DNA of 64,000 nucleotides from Bacteroidota bacterium (GTDB lineage Bacteria; Bacteroidota; Bacteroidia; Bacteroidales; F082), in the NCBI GenBank assembly GCA_009773165.1, contig WOUZ01000002.1:248001-312000 (forward strand), read 5' to 3'. Below are positions 29,092 to 38,040 of the stretch, piece after piece. Position 1 is the first letter of the stretch, and each line of letters starts with the position of its first letter. Both the position numbers and the translations under genes were made by a program. The notes under the pieces are model-generated. The model saw nothing but the letters and a program-made list of their open reading frames with translations, made no database searches and was not told the origin of the DNA.

Positions 29092-30912
29092 TTATGCAAA
29101 CGACTGTAAATCAAATAGTCGCTTGTAGACTCCGTCTTTTGCCAGTAATTCATCATGTTTTCCGCGTTCTGCTATTTGTCCTTTTTGCATTACAATAATT
29201 TCATCAGCATGCTTGATTGTTGACAGGCGGTGGGCTATCACAATTGAGGTACGTGTACTCATTACTTTTGAGAGTGCATCCTGCACAAGACGTTCTGATT
29301 CAGTATCTAATGAAGAAGTAGCCTCATCCATTATGAGAATTGGCGGATTCTTCAGGATGGCGCGTGCAATACTGATTCGCTGACGCTGACCCCCCGACAG
29401 ATTTGAACCACGATCGCCAATTGTTGTATCATAGCCTTTCTCCATTTGCATAATGAATTCGTGGGCATTGGCAACTTTTGCTGCTGCTATCACGTCTTCC
29501 TTGCTAGCTTTTGTGCTCCCAAAAGCGATATTATTAAACAAACTATCGTTGAAGAGGATGCTTTCCTGCGTTACGATACCCATCAATCCACGTAATCCAT
29601 CAATGCGATAATCACGCAAATCGTTGCCGTCGATAAATATGGCTCCTTCAGTTACATCATAAAAACGCGGAAGAAGGTCAACCATAGTCGATTTTCCACC
29701 ACCGGATTCTCCAACTAAGGCAATGATCTTACCTTTCTCTATTTTCAGGTTGATGCCGTTGAGCACGTTCTCTTTAATATATTTGAAACCCACGTTACGG
29801 TATTCGATTTTATCTTTAAAGTCAGTAATTGGCAGGGCATCAGGTTTTTGCACAATGACTTCTTCAGCATCCAATATCTCAAAAATCCGCTCTGCTGATG
29901 CAATGCCTTTTTGGATATGATAATAACCCTGAGCAAATGTTTTGGCTGGTGGGATAATTTGTGAAAAAATGATAATGTAAGTGATGAAATCTGCTGCACT
30001 GATAGGGGAGGTGTCAGAAAGAACCATGCGGCCCCCAAACCAAAGTACGATGATGATCACAACTGAGGATAGAAATTCGCTCATCGGCGAACTTAAATCG
30101 CGTTTGCGGTAGATTCCTATCATAAGGCTGGAAAGCAAACCATTCTGTTCCTTAAACTTACGATCGGAGTAGTTGATTGCATTAAAAGCCTTGATGATAC
30201 GTAAACCTGAAATACTTTCTTCGATATGCGAAAGCATTTCTGCCATTCGGGCCTGTCCTATCTTTGATGTTTTCCTAAGACTTCGGCCTATTAAGCCAAT
30301 AATATAGCCTGTAATGGGCAAAATAACGAGAACAAATAACGTGAGCTGAGGGCTCATTGAAAGCATGAAAATCAAAAACGCAATAACTGTAATAGGGTCA
30401 CGCACAAGCATTTCCAAATAATTCATGATAGAATATTCAACCTCCTGAACGTCATTGGTGATACGGGCCAGGATATCTCCTTTCTTATTTTTGTTGTAAA
30501 AGGAGAGGGGCAGGATGAGTATTTTGTAATAAATGGCGTTTCGAATGTCTTTTACAGCGCCGACACGCACATTTGCCATAAAAAAACTTGCCATGAAACG
30601 GGCAACGTTACGAAGAAAAAAAGCTGTGATAAGTATTCCACAGATAAAAAGCAAAGCGTCGATGTGACCACTTTCAATGATTATCCTGCTTATTTCATAA
30701 TTAAGCGTGCCAAATAATGCATCTGAGCTAAAAGAGAAATCGGGACGCACAGTAACAAGCTCTTCTGTGCCAAACAACAGGTTGAGAAAGGGGACGAGAA
30801 GGGCAAATGAAAAAAGAGAAAAAATTACTGTCAGCAAATTAAATAACACATTCAGCAGTGCGAAGCCCCAGTATGGTTTCGCAAATGATAAAACACGATA
30901 GAATTTTTTCAT
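29092..30912 (-). CDS. ABC transporter, fused permease and ATPase (MsbA-like lipid/drug exporter)
   Basis: This is a 606-residue half-transporter. The N-terminal half has six membrane helices (first two near residues 15-40 and 75-105), and the C-terminal half is the ATPase. It carries Walker A (GESGGGKST), the Q-loop (TQESILFND), the signature LSGGQRQR, Walker B (ILIMDEATSSLD) and the switch His (IVIAHRLST). It would act as a homodimer that moves lipids, lipopolysaccharide core or drugs across the inner membrane. MsbA-like is the nearest description, but the cargo is unproven. Its ATG overlaps the purB stop by one base (TAATG), so the two are translationally coupled. Confidence 0.92.
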   Translation of the reverse strand: MKKFYRVLSFAKPYWGFALLNVLFNLLTVIFSLFSFALLVPFLNLLFGTEELVTVRPDFSFSSDALFGTLNYEISRIIIESGHIDALLFICGILITAFFLRNVARFMASFFMANVRVGAVKDIRNAIYYKILILPLSFYNKNKKGDILARITNDVQEVEYSIMNYLEMLVRDPITVIAFLIFMLSMSPQLTLFVLVILPITGYIIGLIGRSLRKTSKIGQARMAEMLSHIEESISGLRIIKAFNAINYSDRKFKEQNGLLSSLMIGIYRKRDLSSPMSEFLSSVVIIIVLWFGGRMVLSDTSPISAADFITYIIIFSQIIPPAKTFAQGYYHIQKGIASAERIFEILDAEEVIVQKPDALPITDFKDKIEYRNVGFKYIKENVLNGINLKIEKGKIIALVGESGGGKSTMVDLLPRFYDVTEGAIFIDGNDLRDYRIDGLRGLMGIVTQESILFNDSLFNNIAFGSTKASKEDVIAAAKVANAHEFIMQMEKGYDTTIGDRGSNLSGGQRQRISIARAILKNPPILIMDEATSSLDTESERLVQDALSKVMSTRTSIVIAHRLSTIKHADEIIVMQKGQIAERGKHDELLAKDGVYKRLFDLQSFA

Positions 30913-32270
30913 TATAAATCTTTTAGCAAATCAATACCGGTATAGGATTCCGGACTTAACATAAGTAGTTCTTGCTTAACGCTTTCAGAAACGTCCAGCT
31001 TAGCGATAAATTGTTGTATGGAATCTTTCGTAATCCTGTTGTTTGTTCTTGTGAGATCTTTGAGCAATTCGTAAGCTCCTTCAATTTGCTCCCTGCGCAG
31101 AATAGTTTGAATTGCTTCGGCCACCACAGCCCAGTTAGCATTCAAGTCTGCCTTAATTTTATCTTCATTGAGCAAGAGTTTGTTAAGCCCTCGTTCTAGC
31201 GACTGTATTGAAAGCCAGGTATGAGCAATAGGTACTCCAATATTTCTGATGACTGTGGAGTCGGTTAGATCGCGCTGAAGGCGGCTCACCGGCAACTTGC
31301 CACTTAAGTGTTCAAAAAGAGCGTTGGCAAGACCAAGGTTTCCTTCAGCATTCTCAAAATCAATTGGATTTACTTTATGAGGCATGGCAGAAGAACCAAT
31401 TTCACCTGCTTTGATGCGTTGCTTAAAATAATCGAGCATGATGTACATCCAAATGTCGCGGCTCAAATCGAGCAAAATCGTATTGAGTCGTTTTAAACCA
31501 TCAAAGTATGCCGAAAGGTAATCATAGTGCTCTATTTGTGTTGTGGTTTGTTGCCTGTGCAATCCAAGTCTGCCAATAAACTGATTGGAGAAATTAACCC
31601 AGTCGATATTGGGATAAGCAATCACATGGGCGTTCATATTGCCTATAGCTCCTCCAAATTTGGATGAAAATGGGATCTGTTTTAAAAGGTTCAGTTGGTT
31701 TTCAAGTCGCTCAACAAAAACATAGATTTCTTTACCAAGAATCGTTGGACTCGCCGGTTGTCCATGCGTTCGTGCCAGCATTGGAACCGCTTTCCATTGA
31801 ACAGCAAGACGTTGAAGTAGCTCTTTAACAGCTTTAAAAGCTGGCTGAACAATCTCAGCATCAGCATCTTTTAATGCGAGAGGTGCAGCAACATTATTAA
31901 TATCCTGTGATGTTAAGCCAAAGTGAATAAACTCTTTATATTCAGAAAGATGTAGTTCATCAAAGCGTTTCTTGATAAAATACTCCACAGCCTTAACATC
32001 ATGGTTGGTGGTCTGTTCAATGATTTTGATGGATTTTGCTGATGTAATATCAAAGTTCAGATAAATGTCCCGCAAATCATCAAAACGATTAGCATCGAAA
32101 TTTGCCAGTTGTGGTAATGGCAATTCACACAATGCGATAAAATATTCAATTTCAACTTTTACTCTGTATTGGATCAAAGCGAATTCAGAAAAAAAAGCAC
32201 TTAGTGCCGATAGTTTGCTACGATAGCGCCCGTCAACAGGTGAAACAGCTGTCAAATCATTCAGTTCCAT
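30912..32270 (-). CDS. purB: Adenylosuccinate lyase
   Basis: This is a 452-residue fumarase/aspartase-superfamily enzyme that acts twice in purine synthesis, releasing fumarate from SAICAR and from adenylosuccinate. The long PurB form is recognised by the start NDLTAVSPVDGRYRSK, TSQDINN at about 120-126, the general acid His169 in ARTHGQPAS, and the signature GSSAMPHKVNP at 292-302 with its catalytic serine. The start is the ATG at 32270; an earlier in-frame ATG at 32285 adds MKIFP and has no family support. A TAnnTTTG element lies directly upstream. It is followed by the ABC exporter with a one-base overlap. Confidence 0.96.
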   Translation of the reverse strand: MELNDLTAVSPVDGRYRSKLSALSAFFSEFALIQYRVKVEIEYFIALCELPLPQLANFDANRFDDLRDIYLNFDITSAKSIKIIEQTTNHDVKAVEYFIKKRFDELHLSEYKEFIHFGLTSQDINNVAAPLALKDADAEIVQPAFKAVKELLQRLAVQWKAVPMLARTHGQPASPTILGKEIYVFVERLENQLNLLKQIPFSSKFGGAIGNMNAHVIAYPNIDWVNFSNQFIGRLGLHRQQTTTQIEHYDYLSAYFDGLKRLNTILLDLSRDIWMYIMLDYFKQRIKAGEIGSSAMPHKVNPIDFENAEGNLGLANALFEHLSGKLPVSRLQRDLTDSTVIRNIGVPIAHTWLSIQSLERGLNKLLLNEDKIKADLNANWAVVAEAIQTILRREQIEGAYELLKDLTRTNNRITKDSIQQFIAKLDVSESVKQELLMLSPESYTGIDLLKDL

Positions 32271-32289
32271 GGGAAAAATTTTCAAGCGC

Positions 32290-32297
32290 CAAAGGTA
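32290..32297 (-). promoter_or_regulatory. Probable promoter -7 element for purB
   Basis: The minus strand reads TACCTTTG, an exact TAnnTTTG match, 19 bases upstream of the ATG at 32270 and within the GNAT-purB gap. It implies that purB need not depend on the GNAT promoter. Confidence 0.55.
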
Positions 32298-32380
32298 AGT
32301 AAAGTTCCTGTTCTTAGCGGAATTGAATCAATGTTCATGTGATAAGCGGCTTAAAAACAATTTCTTGAAAAAGAAACGCG

Positions 32381-32836
32381 TTAAAAAACCTTCATCCATT
32401 CGAAAACCTGGTAATGTTCACCATTCATTCCCAGACTCGAATAGGTCTTTTGGGCCGGGGTGTTTGTTTTGTCTACATAAAGCCTGATTCCTCCAACAGC
32501 CGGATCATTCTCAGCTAACTCTTTAATATAGGCATACATAGTAGCATAAATCCCTTGTCTGCGGTGAGCTTTATCTACATAGACTGACTGGATCCAATAA
32601 ATGGTTCGGTTGCGCCAATCGCTCCATTCAAAAGTGATAAGAAGGGAAGCAACGATTGTATTATTCACTATGGCAACATAATATTCACCCTTTTCAGGAT
32701 ATTGAAAAACTTTTTTAACTCCTTCATTTAGAGTAGTTTCATCCAAATTGATTTGCTCAGTTTCAAGAGCCATTTTTAATTGAAAGTCAACAATTTTAAT
32801 TGCTTCTTCTGGTTTTGCTTTACGAATCTGTACCAT
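32381..32836 (-). CDS. GNAT family N-acetyltransferase
   Basis: This is a 151-residue protein of the Gcn5-related acetyltransferase fold. The acetyl-CoA loop appears as VYVDKAHRRQGIYATMYAYI (the RRQGIY part replaces the usual R/Q-x-x-G-x-G/A). Strand beta-5 and the following helix read IRLYVDKTNTPAQKTYSSLGM, where the Asn and Tyr of the N-terminal-acceptor helix are kept. The acceptor substrate is unknown. Its ATG is only 70 bases from the divergently transcribed purF start, and the purF promoter reaches into its coding sequence. Confidence 0.88.
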   Translation of the reverse strand: MVQIRKAKPEEAIKIVDFQLKMALETEQINLDETTLNEGVKKVFQYPEKGEYYVAIVNNTIVASLLITFEWSDWRNRTIYWIQSVYVDKAHRRQGIYATMYAYIKELAENDPAVGGIRLYVDKTNTPAQKTYSSLGMNGEHYQVFEWMKVF

Positions 32837-32846
32837 GATATTTTTG
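32814..32846 (+). promoter_or_regulatory. Promoter of purF
   Basis: TTTG at 32814-32817 and TATTTTTG at 32839-32846 are 21 bases apart. A second TATTTTTG sits at 32849-32856. The -33 element lies inside the 5' end of the divergent GNAT gene. Confidence 0.55.
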
Positions 32847-32906
32847 CCTATTTTTGCGCCTTGTTTCCAGACAAAAATAAATCTATTTCGTCACAAACGG
32901 ACTGTC

Positions 32907-34808
32907 ATGAGTGATCAGATCAAACACGAATGCGGAATTGCGCTAATTCGTCTACTTAAGCCACTTGAATACTACCTTGCTAAATACGGCACTTCTTTCT
33001 ATGGCCTTCAGAAACTGCATCTGCTCATGCAAAAACAGCATAACCGCGGACAAGACGGTGCAGGAATTGCCGGAATTAAATTGAATATGTCGCCCGGAAA
33101 CAAGTATATAAGTCGTTTGCGATCGAATTCAAACACTCCGATAAAAGATATTTTTAACCAGGTTTACGACAAATTAGCAGAAATCAAGGAAAAAACTCCT
33201 GCACGTTTGAATGATGTTCAATGGTTGAAGCACAATCTTGACTTTACGGGAGAACTCATGATGGGTCATTTGCGTTATGGTACTTTTGGCCACAACAGTA
33301 TTGTAAACCTTCACCCTTTCGTCAGATCTAATAATTGGATGACCCGCAACCTGGTGTTGGCGGGTAATTTCAATATGACCAATGTAGATGAATTGTTCAA
33401 TAAATTGGTTGAATTGGGTCAGTATCCGGTGGAAACATCTGATACAGTGACCGTTTTGGAAAAAATAGGTCATTTTCTTGATCAGGAGAATGAGCGCATT
33501 TACTGGAATTACAAATCTTCAGGACTATCGAAGCGTGATATTTCACATAAAATCGCTGATGAGATGGATGTGAGATCAATCCTCGAAGAAAGTTCACAAT
33601 ATTGGGACGGTGGTTATGTAATTACCGGCATGTTTGGTCATGGTGATGCATTTGTTTTGCGCGATCCTTCAGGCATTCGTCCTGCTTACTATTATGCTGA
33701 TGATGAGGTAATTGTTGCAACTTCGGAACGGCCTCCTATTCAAACAGCTTTCAACGTGAAAGCAGAGTTGATCAAAGAAATCAAACCCGGCCATGCTTTA
33801 ATCATTAAAAAGAATGGGCGATGGTCGGAGGAGGTGTGCAAGCAGCCACAGGAGAAGCGGTCATGTTCATTCGAGCGGATCTATTTCTCACGTGGAACTG
33901 ATGCAGAAATCTATCAGGAGCGTAAAATGTTAGGTAAACTTCTTTCACCTATCGTACTGAAAGCCATTGATTTTGATTTGAGAGACACTGTCTTTTCATA
34001 CATTCCTAATACCGCTTCAGCAGCATTCAGAGGAATGGTTCAGGAATTGAACGATCATTGCCTTCAGGTTAAAAAAGACCGCATACTTGCAGCCGGAAGT
34101 AAGCTGACAAAAGAAATGATTGATGATATTTTTGAAGTACGGTTGCGTATCGATGAAATTGCAGTAAAAGATATGAAGTTGCGGACGTTCATTACACAGG
34201 ATAATCAACGCGACGATCTGGTAGCACATATTTATGATGTTACCTATGGAGTTGTTCAATCTGGCAAGGATTCACTTGTAGTTGTTGACGATTCCATTGT
34301 TAGAGGAACAACACTACGCAATAGCATCATTCGTATTCTCGATCGGCTTGAACCTAAGCACATTGTAGTAGCTTCTTCAGCTCCACAAATCAGATATCCT
34401 GATTGTTATGGAATTGACATGGCAAAACTGAGTGACTTTATTGCTTTCAGAGCTGCTATTGCATTGCTGAAAGAAACGCATCAGGAACATGTTATTAATG
34501 AGGTGTATATGTTGAGTAAAGCTCAGGAAAAACTACCAAAAGAGCAGATTGTGAACCACGTGAAGAAAATCTATAAACCGTTCACCGCCGAACAGATTTC
34601 AGCAAAAATCGCCCAACTCATCACCTCTCCAACAGTAAAAGCCAAAGTAACTGTGGTTTATCAGACAATAGAAAATTTGCACAAAGCCTCACCGGAGCAT
34701 ACGGGCGATTGGTATTTCACTGGAAATTACCCAACACCCGGAGGGAACAAAGTAGTGAACAAATCTTTCATTAATTACATCGAAGGTCGTGACGAGCGTG
34801 CCTACTAG
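32907..34808 (+). CDS. purF: Amidophosphoribosyltransferase, large Bacteroidetes form
   Basis: This is a 633-residue enzyme with an N-terminal Ntn-type glutaminase and a C-terminal phosphoribosyltransferase; it commits PRPP to purine synthesis. The nucleophile is expected to be Cys9 in HECGIALI, exposed by removal of an eight-residue leader. The glutaminase continues through KQHNRGQDGAGIAG and LMMGHLRYGTFG. The PRPP loop reads VVVDDSIVRGTTLRNS near residue 460. The protein is longer than the roughly 500-residue E. coli enzyme because of insertions in the glutaminase domain and an extended C-terminus, as in other Bacteroidetes. The ATG at 32907 is chosen over an in-frame ATG at 32835, which overlaps the promoter. 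Confidence 0.88.
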   Translation: MSDQIKHECGIALIRLLKPLEYYLAKYGTSFYGLQKLHLLMQKQHNRGQDGAGIAGIKLNMSPGNKYISRLRSNSNTPIKDIFNQVYDKLAEIKEKTPARLNDVQWLKHNLDFTGELMMGHLRYGTFGHNSIVNLHPFVRSNNWMTRNLVLAGNFNMTNVDELFNKLVELGQYPVETSDTVTVLEKIGHFLDQENERIYWNYKSSGLSKRDISHKIADEMDVRSILEESSQYWDGGYVITGMFGHGDAFVLRDPSGIRPAYYYADDEVIVATSERPPIQTAFNVKAELIKEIKPGHALIIKKNGRWSEEVCKQPQEKRSCSFERIYFSRGTDAEIYQERKMLGKLLSPIVLKAIDFDLRDTVFSYIPNTASAAFRGMVQELNDHCLQVKKDRILAAGSKLTKEMIDDIFEVRLRIDEIAVKDMKLRTFITQDNQRDDLVAHIYDVTYGVVQSGKDSLVVVDDSIVRGTTLRNSIIRILDRLEPKHIVVASSAPQIRYPDCYGIDMAKLSDFIAFRAAIALLKETHQEHVINEVYMLSKAQEKLPKEQIVNHVKKIYKPFTAEQISAKIAQLITSPTVKAKVTVVYQTIENLHKASPEHTGDWYFTGNYPTPGGNKVVNKSFINYIEGRDERAY

Positions 34809-34882
34809 TTAAAGAGTACCAACTTTTCCTTCGTGATGCTCAAACTTTCAGATGCTTTCTGATTTAATAATAACGTGGCTAA

Positions 34883-36289
34883 TTATTTTTTGCGGGAGCG
34901 AAAGAAATGCATGTATCCAAAAACAATTATACCAGCGAGCAACGATGCAATTATCAGCTTATGAATAACAAGAGCCTGTTGTTGATCTGCAATTTTTTCA
35001 TTTGCAAGTTCAAGTTCCGGGGATAATTCATTGATTTTGTTTCTTGCTACTAACTCTTTGTATTTCAATTCGTCCAATTTCACCTTTAGAGTATCACGTT
35101 CTGTTTTAAAAATCCTGGCTTCGGCAATAAATGCATCAAAATCACCCAAAGCTGCGTAATTGTTCATCTTGTATTCATTAACCAAACTAAAATAAGTAGT
35201 TATTCCATACTCCTTCGAAATCTTTAGGCACTCATCAAGGAAACGGTTTGATTCGGTATAATTTTTATTTTTTTGATGCGAAATCCCCATGTAGTAAGTG
35301 GCCATGGCAGCTCCTTCTTTAAATCCTATTGTCTCGCTTAAAGCTAATGCTTTGTTATAATATTCAAATGCAGTCTTAAATTGCTTCTTGTCGCTATAGA
35401 TATTACCAATATTTGAAAGCACAACTGCCATACCATCCTGACTACCAAGATTCTGCCTTATTTCAAGCGATTTTTCGTAATATTCGAGTGCTTTAGTTGT
35501 ATCCTTTAAATCCTGGTAATAAAGTCGTCCAATATTATTGTAAACACGTGCTAGTTCAACATAATCTTTCTGTTTTTCAAGCAATGATTTTGCTTCAAGC
35601 TGTTTTTCGAGAGCTAAATCATTCTTGTTCCAGTTCCAATAGATAAGTCCAATGTTCATAACCACTTTAGCATAGCGAAGTGTGTCTTTCAATTCTAAGT
35701 AAATGGGCAGCACTTTTTGGTAGGAATCCATTGCTTTATCAAACTCGCCAATGGTGAAAAACATGGTGGCCCTATTCACCTCAGCACCTGCTAGTTGATC
35801 GATAAGTTTATGCTGTTTGGAGAGTTCAATTGCCGAAAGGAAATACTTATCTGCTTTTTCATATTCAGCTGTTTTCTTGTAGGCAAGGCCAATATTCATT
35901 AGAGTTTTAGCCAATTCAGCATAATTTTTAGTCTCCTCAAAAGCTGTAACCGCTTTCTTGAGATATTCCAAGGCAAGTTCATAATCACCCGAAATGGTGG
36001 CACTTTTACCTAAAGAAAGCAAAATTGTCCCTTTCATTGAATTAAGTCCTTCCTTATTCGCATATTTCTCAGCTTCAGTTCCTGTTTCAAAACTTTTTTC
36101 CATCGAAATCTCGCGGTATGTTTCAGAAAGATGTATTAGTGTTGAAATACGTTCCTGACCTGTCTGAACATTGACAAGCTTTGTGAGACTATCAATGTTG
36201 TTAGTGATTCCATCAGCATAAAGCATGAATGAAAAAAAGATAAAGGCGAAAAGAAATGGTTGACTTTTCAAGTTTGAAATTTTGAACAA
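34883..36289 (-). CDS. TPR repeat protein with one C-terminal membrane span
   Basis: This is a 468-residue exported protein. After a signal sequence (PFLFAFIFFSFMLYADG) it has about seven tetratricopeptide repeats (recurring A-x-x-x-x-NIGxxY and YYxKALxLxxxxG patterns, residues 50-370). A coiled coil follows (ELKYKELVARNKINELSPEL), then a single hydrophobic helix (LIIASLLAGIIVFGYMHFF) and a short basic tail, RSRKK. This is the sensor half of many Bacteroidetes TPR histidine kinases, but it ends right after the membrane span with no kinase or DNA-binding domain. The 74 bases beyond its stop hold no continuation, so it looks naturally short. Function unknown. Confidence 0.82.
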   Translation of the reverse strand: MFKISNLKSQPFLFAFIFFSFMLYADGITNNIDSLTKLVNVQTGQERISTLIHLSETYREISMEKSFETGTEAEKYANKEGLNSMKGTILLSLGKSATISGDYELALEYLKKAVTAFEETKNYAELAKTLMNIGLAYKKTAEYEKADKYFLSAIELSKQHKLIDQLAGAEVNRATMFFTIGEFDKAMDSYQKVLPIYLELKDTLRYAKVVMNIGLIYWNWNKNDLALEKQLEAKSLLEKQKDYVELARVYNNIGRLYYQDLKDTTKALEYYEKSLEIRQNLGSQDGMAVVLSNIGNIYSDKKQFKTAFEYYNKALALSETIGFKEGAAMATYYMGISHQKNKNYTESNRFLDECLKISKEYGITTYFSLVNEYKMNNYAALGDFDAFIAEARIFKTERDTLKVKLDELKYKELVARNKINELSPELELANEKIADQQQALVIHKLIIASLLAGIIVFGYMHFFRSRKK

Positions 36290-36490
36290 TTATACATAAA
36301 AATCTCTTTGCTTTACCGGTCATTTATGAAAAAAATAACAGATTATAAATTTCACAATCATTAGCAAATAATACCTAATGATAAACGTATATGTCTTATA
36401 AGTGCTTCCAGTTGAGTTTGTTTACTCCGCCGACAATTGTTGCAATTCTTGATGCGAAACATCATTATTCTGGTCAGTTGACTTGCATAA

Positions 36491-36527
36491 AAAAATCCAT
36501 CAGCTCTTTCAAAACTGATGGATTTTT
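36491..36527 (-). terminator. Terminator downstream of rseP
   Basis: A 13-bp stem (AAAAATCCATCAG paired with CTGATGGATTTTT) encloses an 11-base loop, with T-runs on both strands. It lies 20 bases past the rseP stop. Confidence 0.85.
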
Positions 36528-36546
36528 AAATTAAGCGGTAAAGCAG

Positions 36547-37875
36547 TTATTTAAACAGCTTAACGATATCATTGCCATTAGCAAAAATCATCAGAGCAAA
36601 AAGGATAACCATACCAATGATTTGAGCTACTTCCATGAATTTATCGCTTGGTTTGCGTCTTGCCACAATTTCGTACATCAGGAAAGCTACGTGTCCTCCG
36701 TCCAGTGCAGGAATAGGCAGCAAGTTGAGAACAGCGAGCATAATTGAAAGAAAGGCCGTAAGTCGCCAGAAACTTTCCCAATGAAATTGTGCCGGGAAAA
36801 TACTTCCTATAGTAATAAAACCACCCACATTTTCATAGGCTTTCACTTCAGGTGAAAAAAGTAATTTCAGCTGTTTGAGGTAACCACCAATCCCATCAAC
36901 AGTTTTTACCATTCCGGCTGGAATTGCCTGAGCGATACTAAAATCTTTCTGGTTCAGATTGAAAAAAGCATCCATCTGTTGCTGAGGATAAACTCCGATG
37001 AAACCGGCTTCTGGTACTGACATGGGGTAATTGAGCGTATCGGATCCCCGAATAACTTGTATTGCAACTTCTTGACCTTTATACTGTTGAATGGATTCTC
37101 TGAAATCCTGAAAATATTTGATTACAACATTGTTAATGCCAAGGATAGTGTCGCCGGGAAGCAACCCTGCATCACGGGCAGGTGATGTCTCCGGAAATGC
37201 TTCTATTACAAAAGGTATCCTTACAGATAGAAACAGAGGTGACTTGTGTTTAACTAATTTTCCGATTGAGCCGGCAGGCAGCTGAATAGATATTTTTTCA
37301 CCATTACGCTCAACGTCAATGGTTTTAGCTTCTTCCAAAATGAGTGTTAAGGGAATTTTATTGAAATCTTCAACATATTTACCATCAACAGCCAAAATAC
37401 GATCGCCATTTTTTAGACCAAATTCTTTCGCCAGTGAATCGGCTGCTATTCCATATTTGTTGGCTTCTGAAGTTGGTAAATACTGTTCGCCATAAATACT
37501 CAACATGCCAATGTAAATCACAAAAGCCAAAACAACGTTCATGATAACACCGCCAAGCATAATTATTAGGCGTTGCCATGCTGGTTTGGAGCGAAATTCC
37601 CATGGCTGAGGAGGAAGTTTCATAGCCTCCTTGTCCATTGATTCATCAATCATTCCTGAGATTTTCACATAGCCACCCAGCGGCAACCAACCCATTCCAT
37701 ATTCAGTTCCCCTGAAGTTGAACTTGAATAACGAAAACCATGGGTTGAAGAAAAGATAAAACTTTTCAACACGCGTCTTAAAGATTTTAGCTGCGGCGAA
37801 ATGACCAAATTCATGAACGACAACCAGAATTGAAAGGCTTAATAAAAGCTGAAGTATTTTGATAAGAATTTCCAT
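36547..37875 (-). CDS. rseP: RIP metalloprotease RseP (site-2 protease family M50)
   Basis: This is a 442-residue inner-membrane zinc protease that cuts transmembrane segments, typically anti-sigma factors or signal-peptide remnants. The zinc motif HExxH is H21-E-F-G-H25 in the first membrane helix. Two PDZ-type domains lie between the membrane segments (KYGIAADSLAKEFGLKNGDR; ASPARDAGLLPGDTILGI). The third zinc ligand region, LLPIPALDGGH, sits near residue 390. The family length is normal. No anti-sigma factor gene lies next to it. A strong terminator follows. Confidence 0.94.
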   Translation of the reverse strand: MEILIKILQLLLSLSILVVVHEFGHFAAAKIFKTRVEKFYLFFNPWFSLFKFNFRGTEYGMGWLPLGGYVKISGMIDESMDKEAMKLPPQPWEFRSKPAWQRLIIMLGGVIMNVVLAFVIYIGMLSIYGEQYLPTSEANKYGIAADSLAKEFGLKNGDRILAVDGKYVEDFNKIPLTLILEEAKTIDVERNGEKISIQLPAGSIGKLVKHKSPLFLSVRIPFVIEAFPETSPARDAGLLPGDTILGINNVVIKYFQDFRESIQQYKGQEVAIQVIRGSDTLNYPMSVPEAGFIGVYPQQQMDAFFNLNQKDFSIAQAIPAGMVKTVDGIGGYLKQLKLLFSPEVKAYENVGGFITIGSIFPAQFHWESFWRLTAFLSIMLAVLNLLPIPALDGGHVAFLMYEIVARRKPSDKFMEVAQIIGMVILFALMIFANGNDIVKLFK

Positions 37876-38040
37876 TCGAAAATTTGTAGGTTAAATCACT
37901 GATATTAATATAATTGCAAAAAATGTTAATTTCTGACCTGATGATCAGTCGTTTCAAATTGACTGCAAGATTACGAATTTATTCTGGGATGCCTGCCTGT
38001 ACAATTGTCAAATAGTGTTAACGGCTTCACGGAAAAACAA

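Noticed and set aside
36330-36480. Short open frames between the TPR protein and rseP
   Set aside because: The longest are 12 codons (plus) and about 33 codons (minus). They have no start signal, recognisable sequence or conserved pattern.
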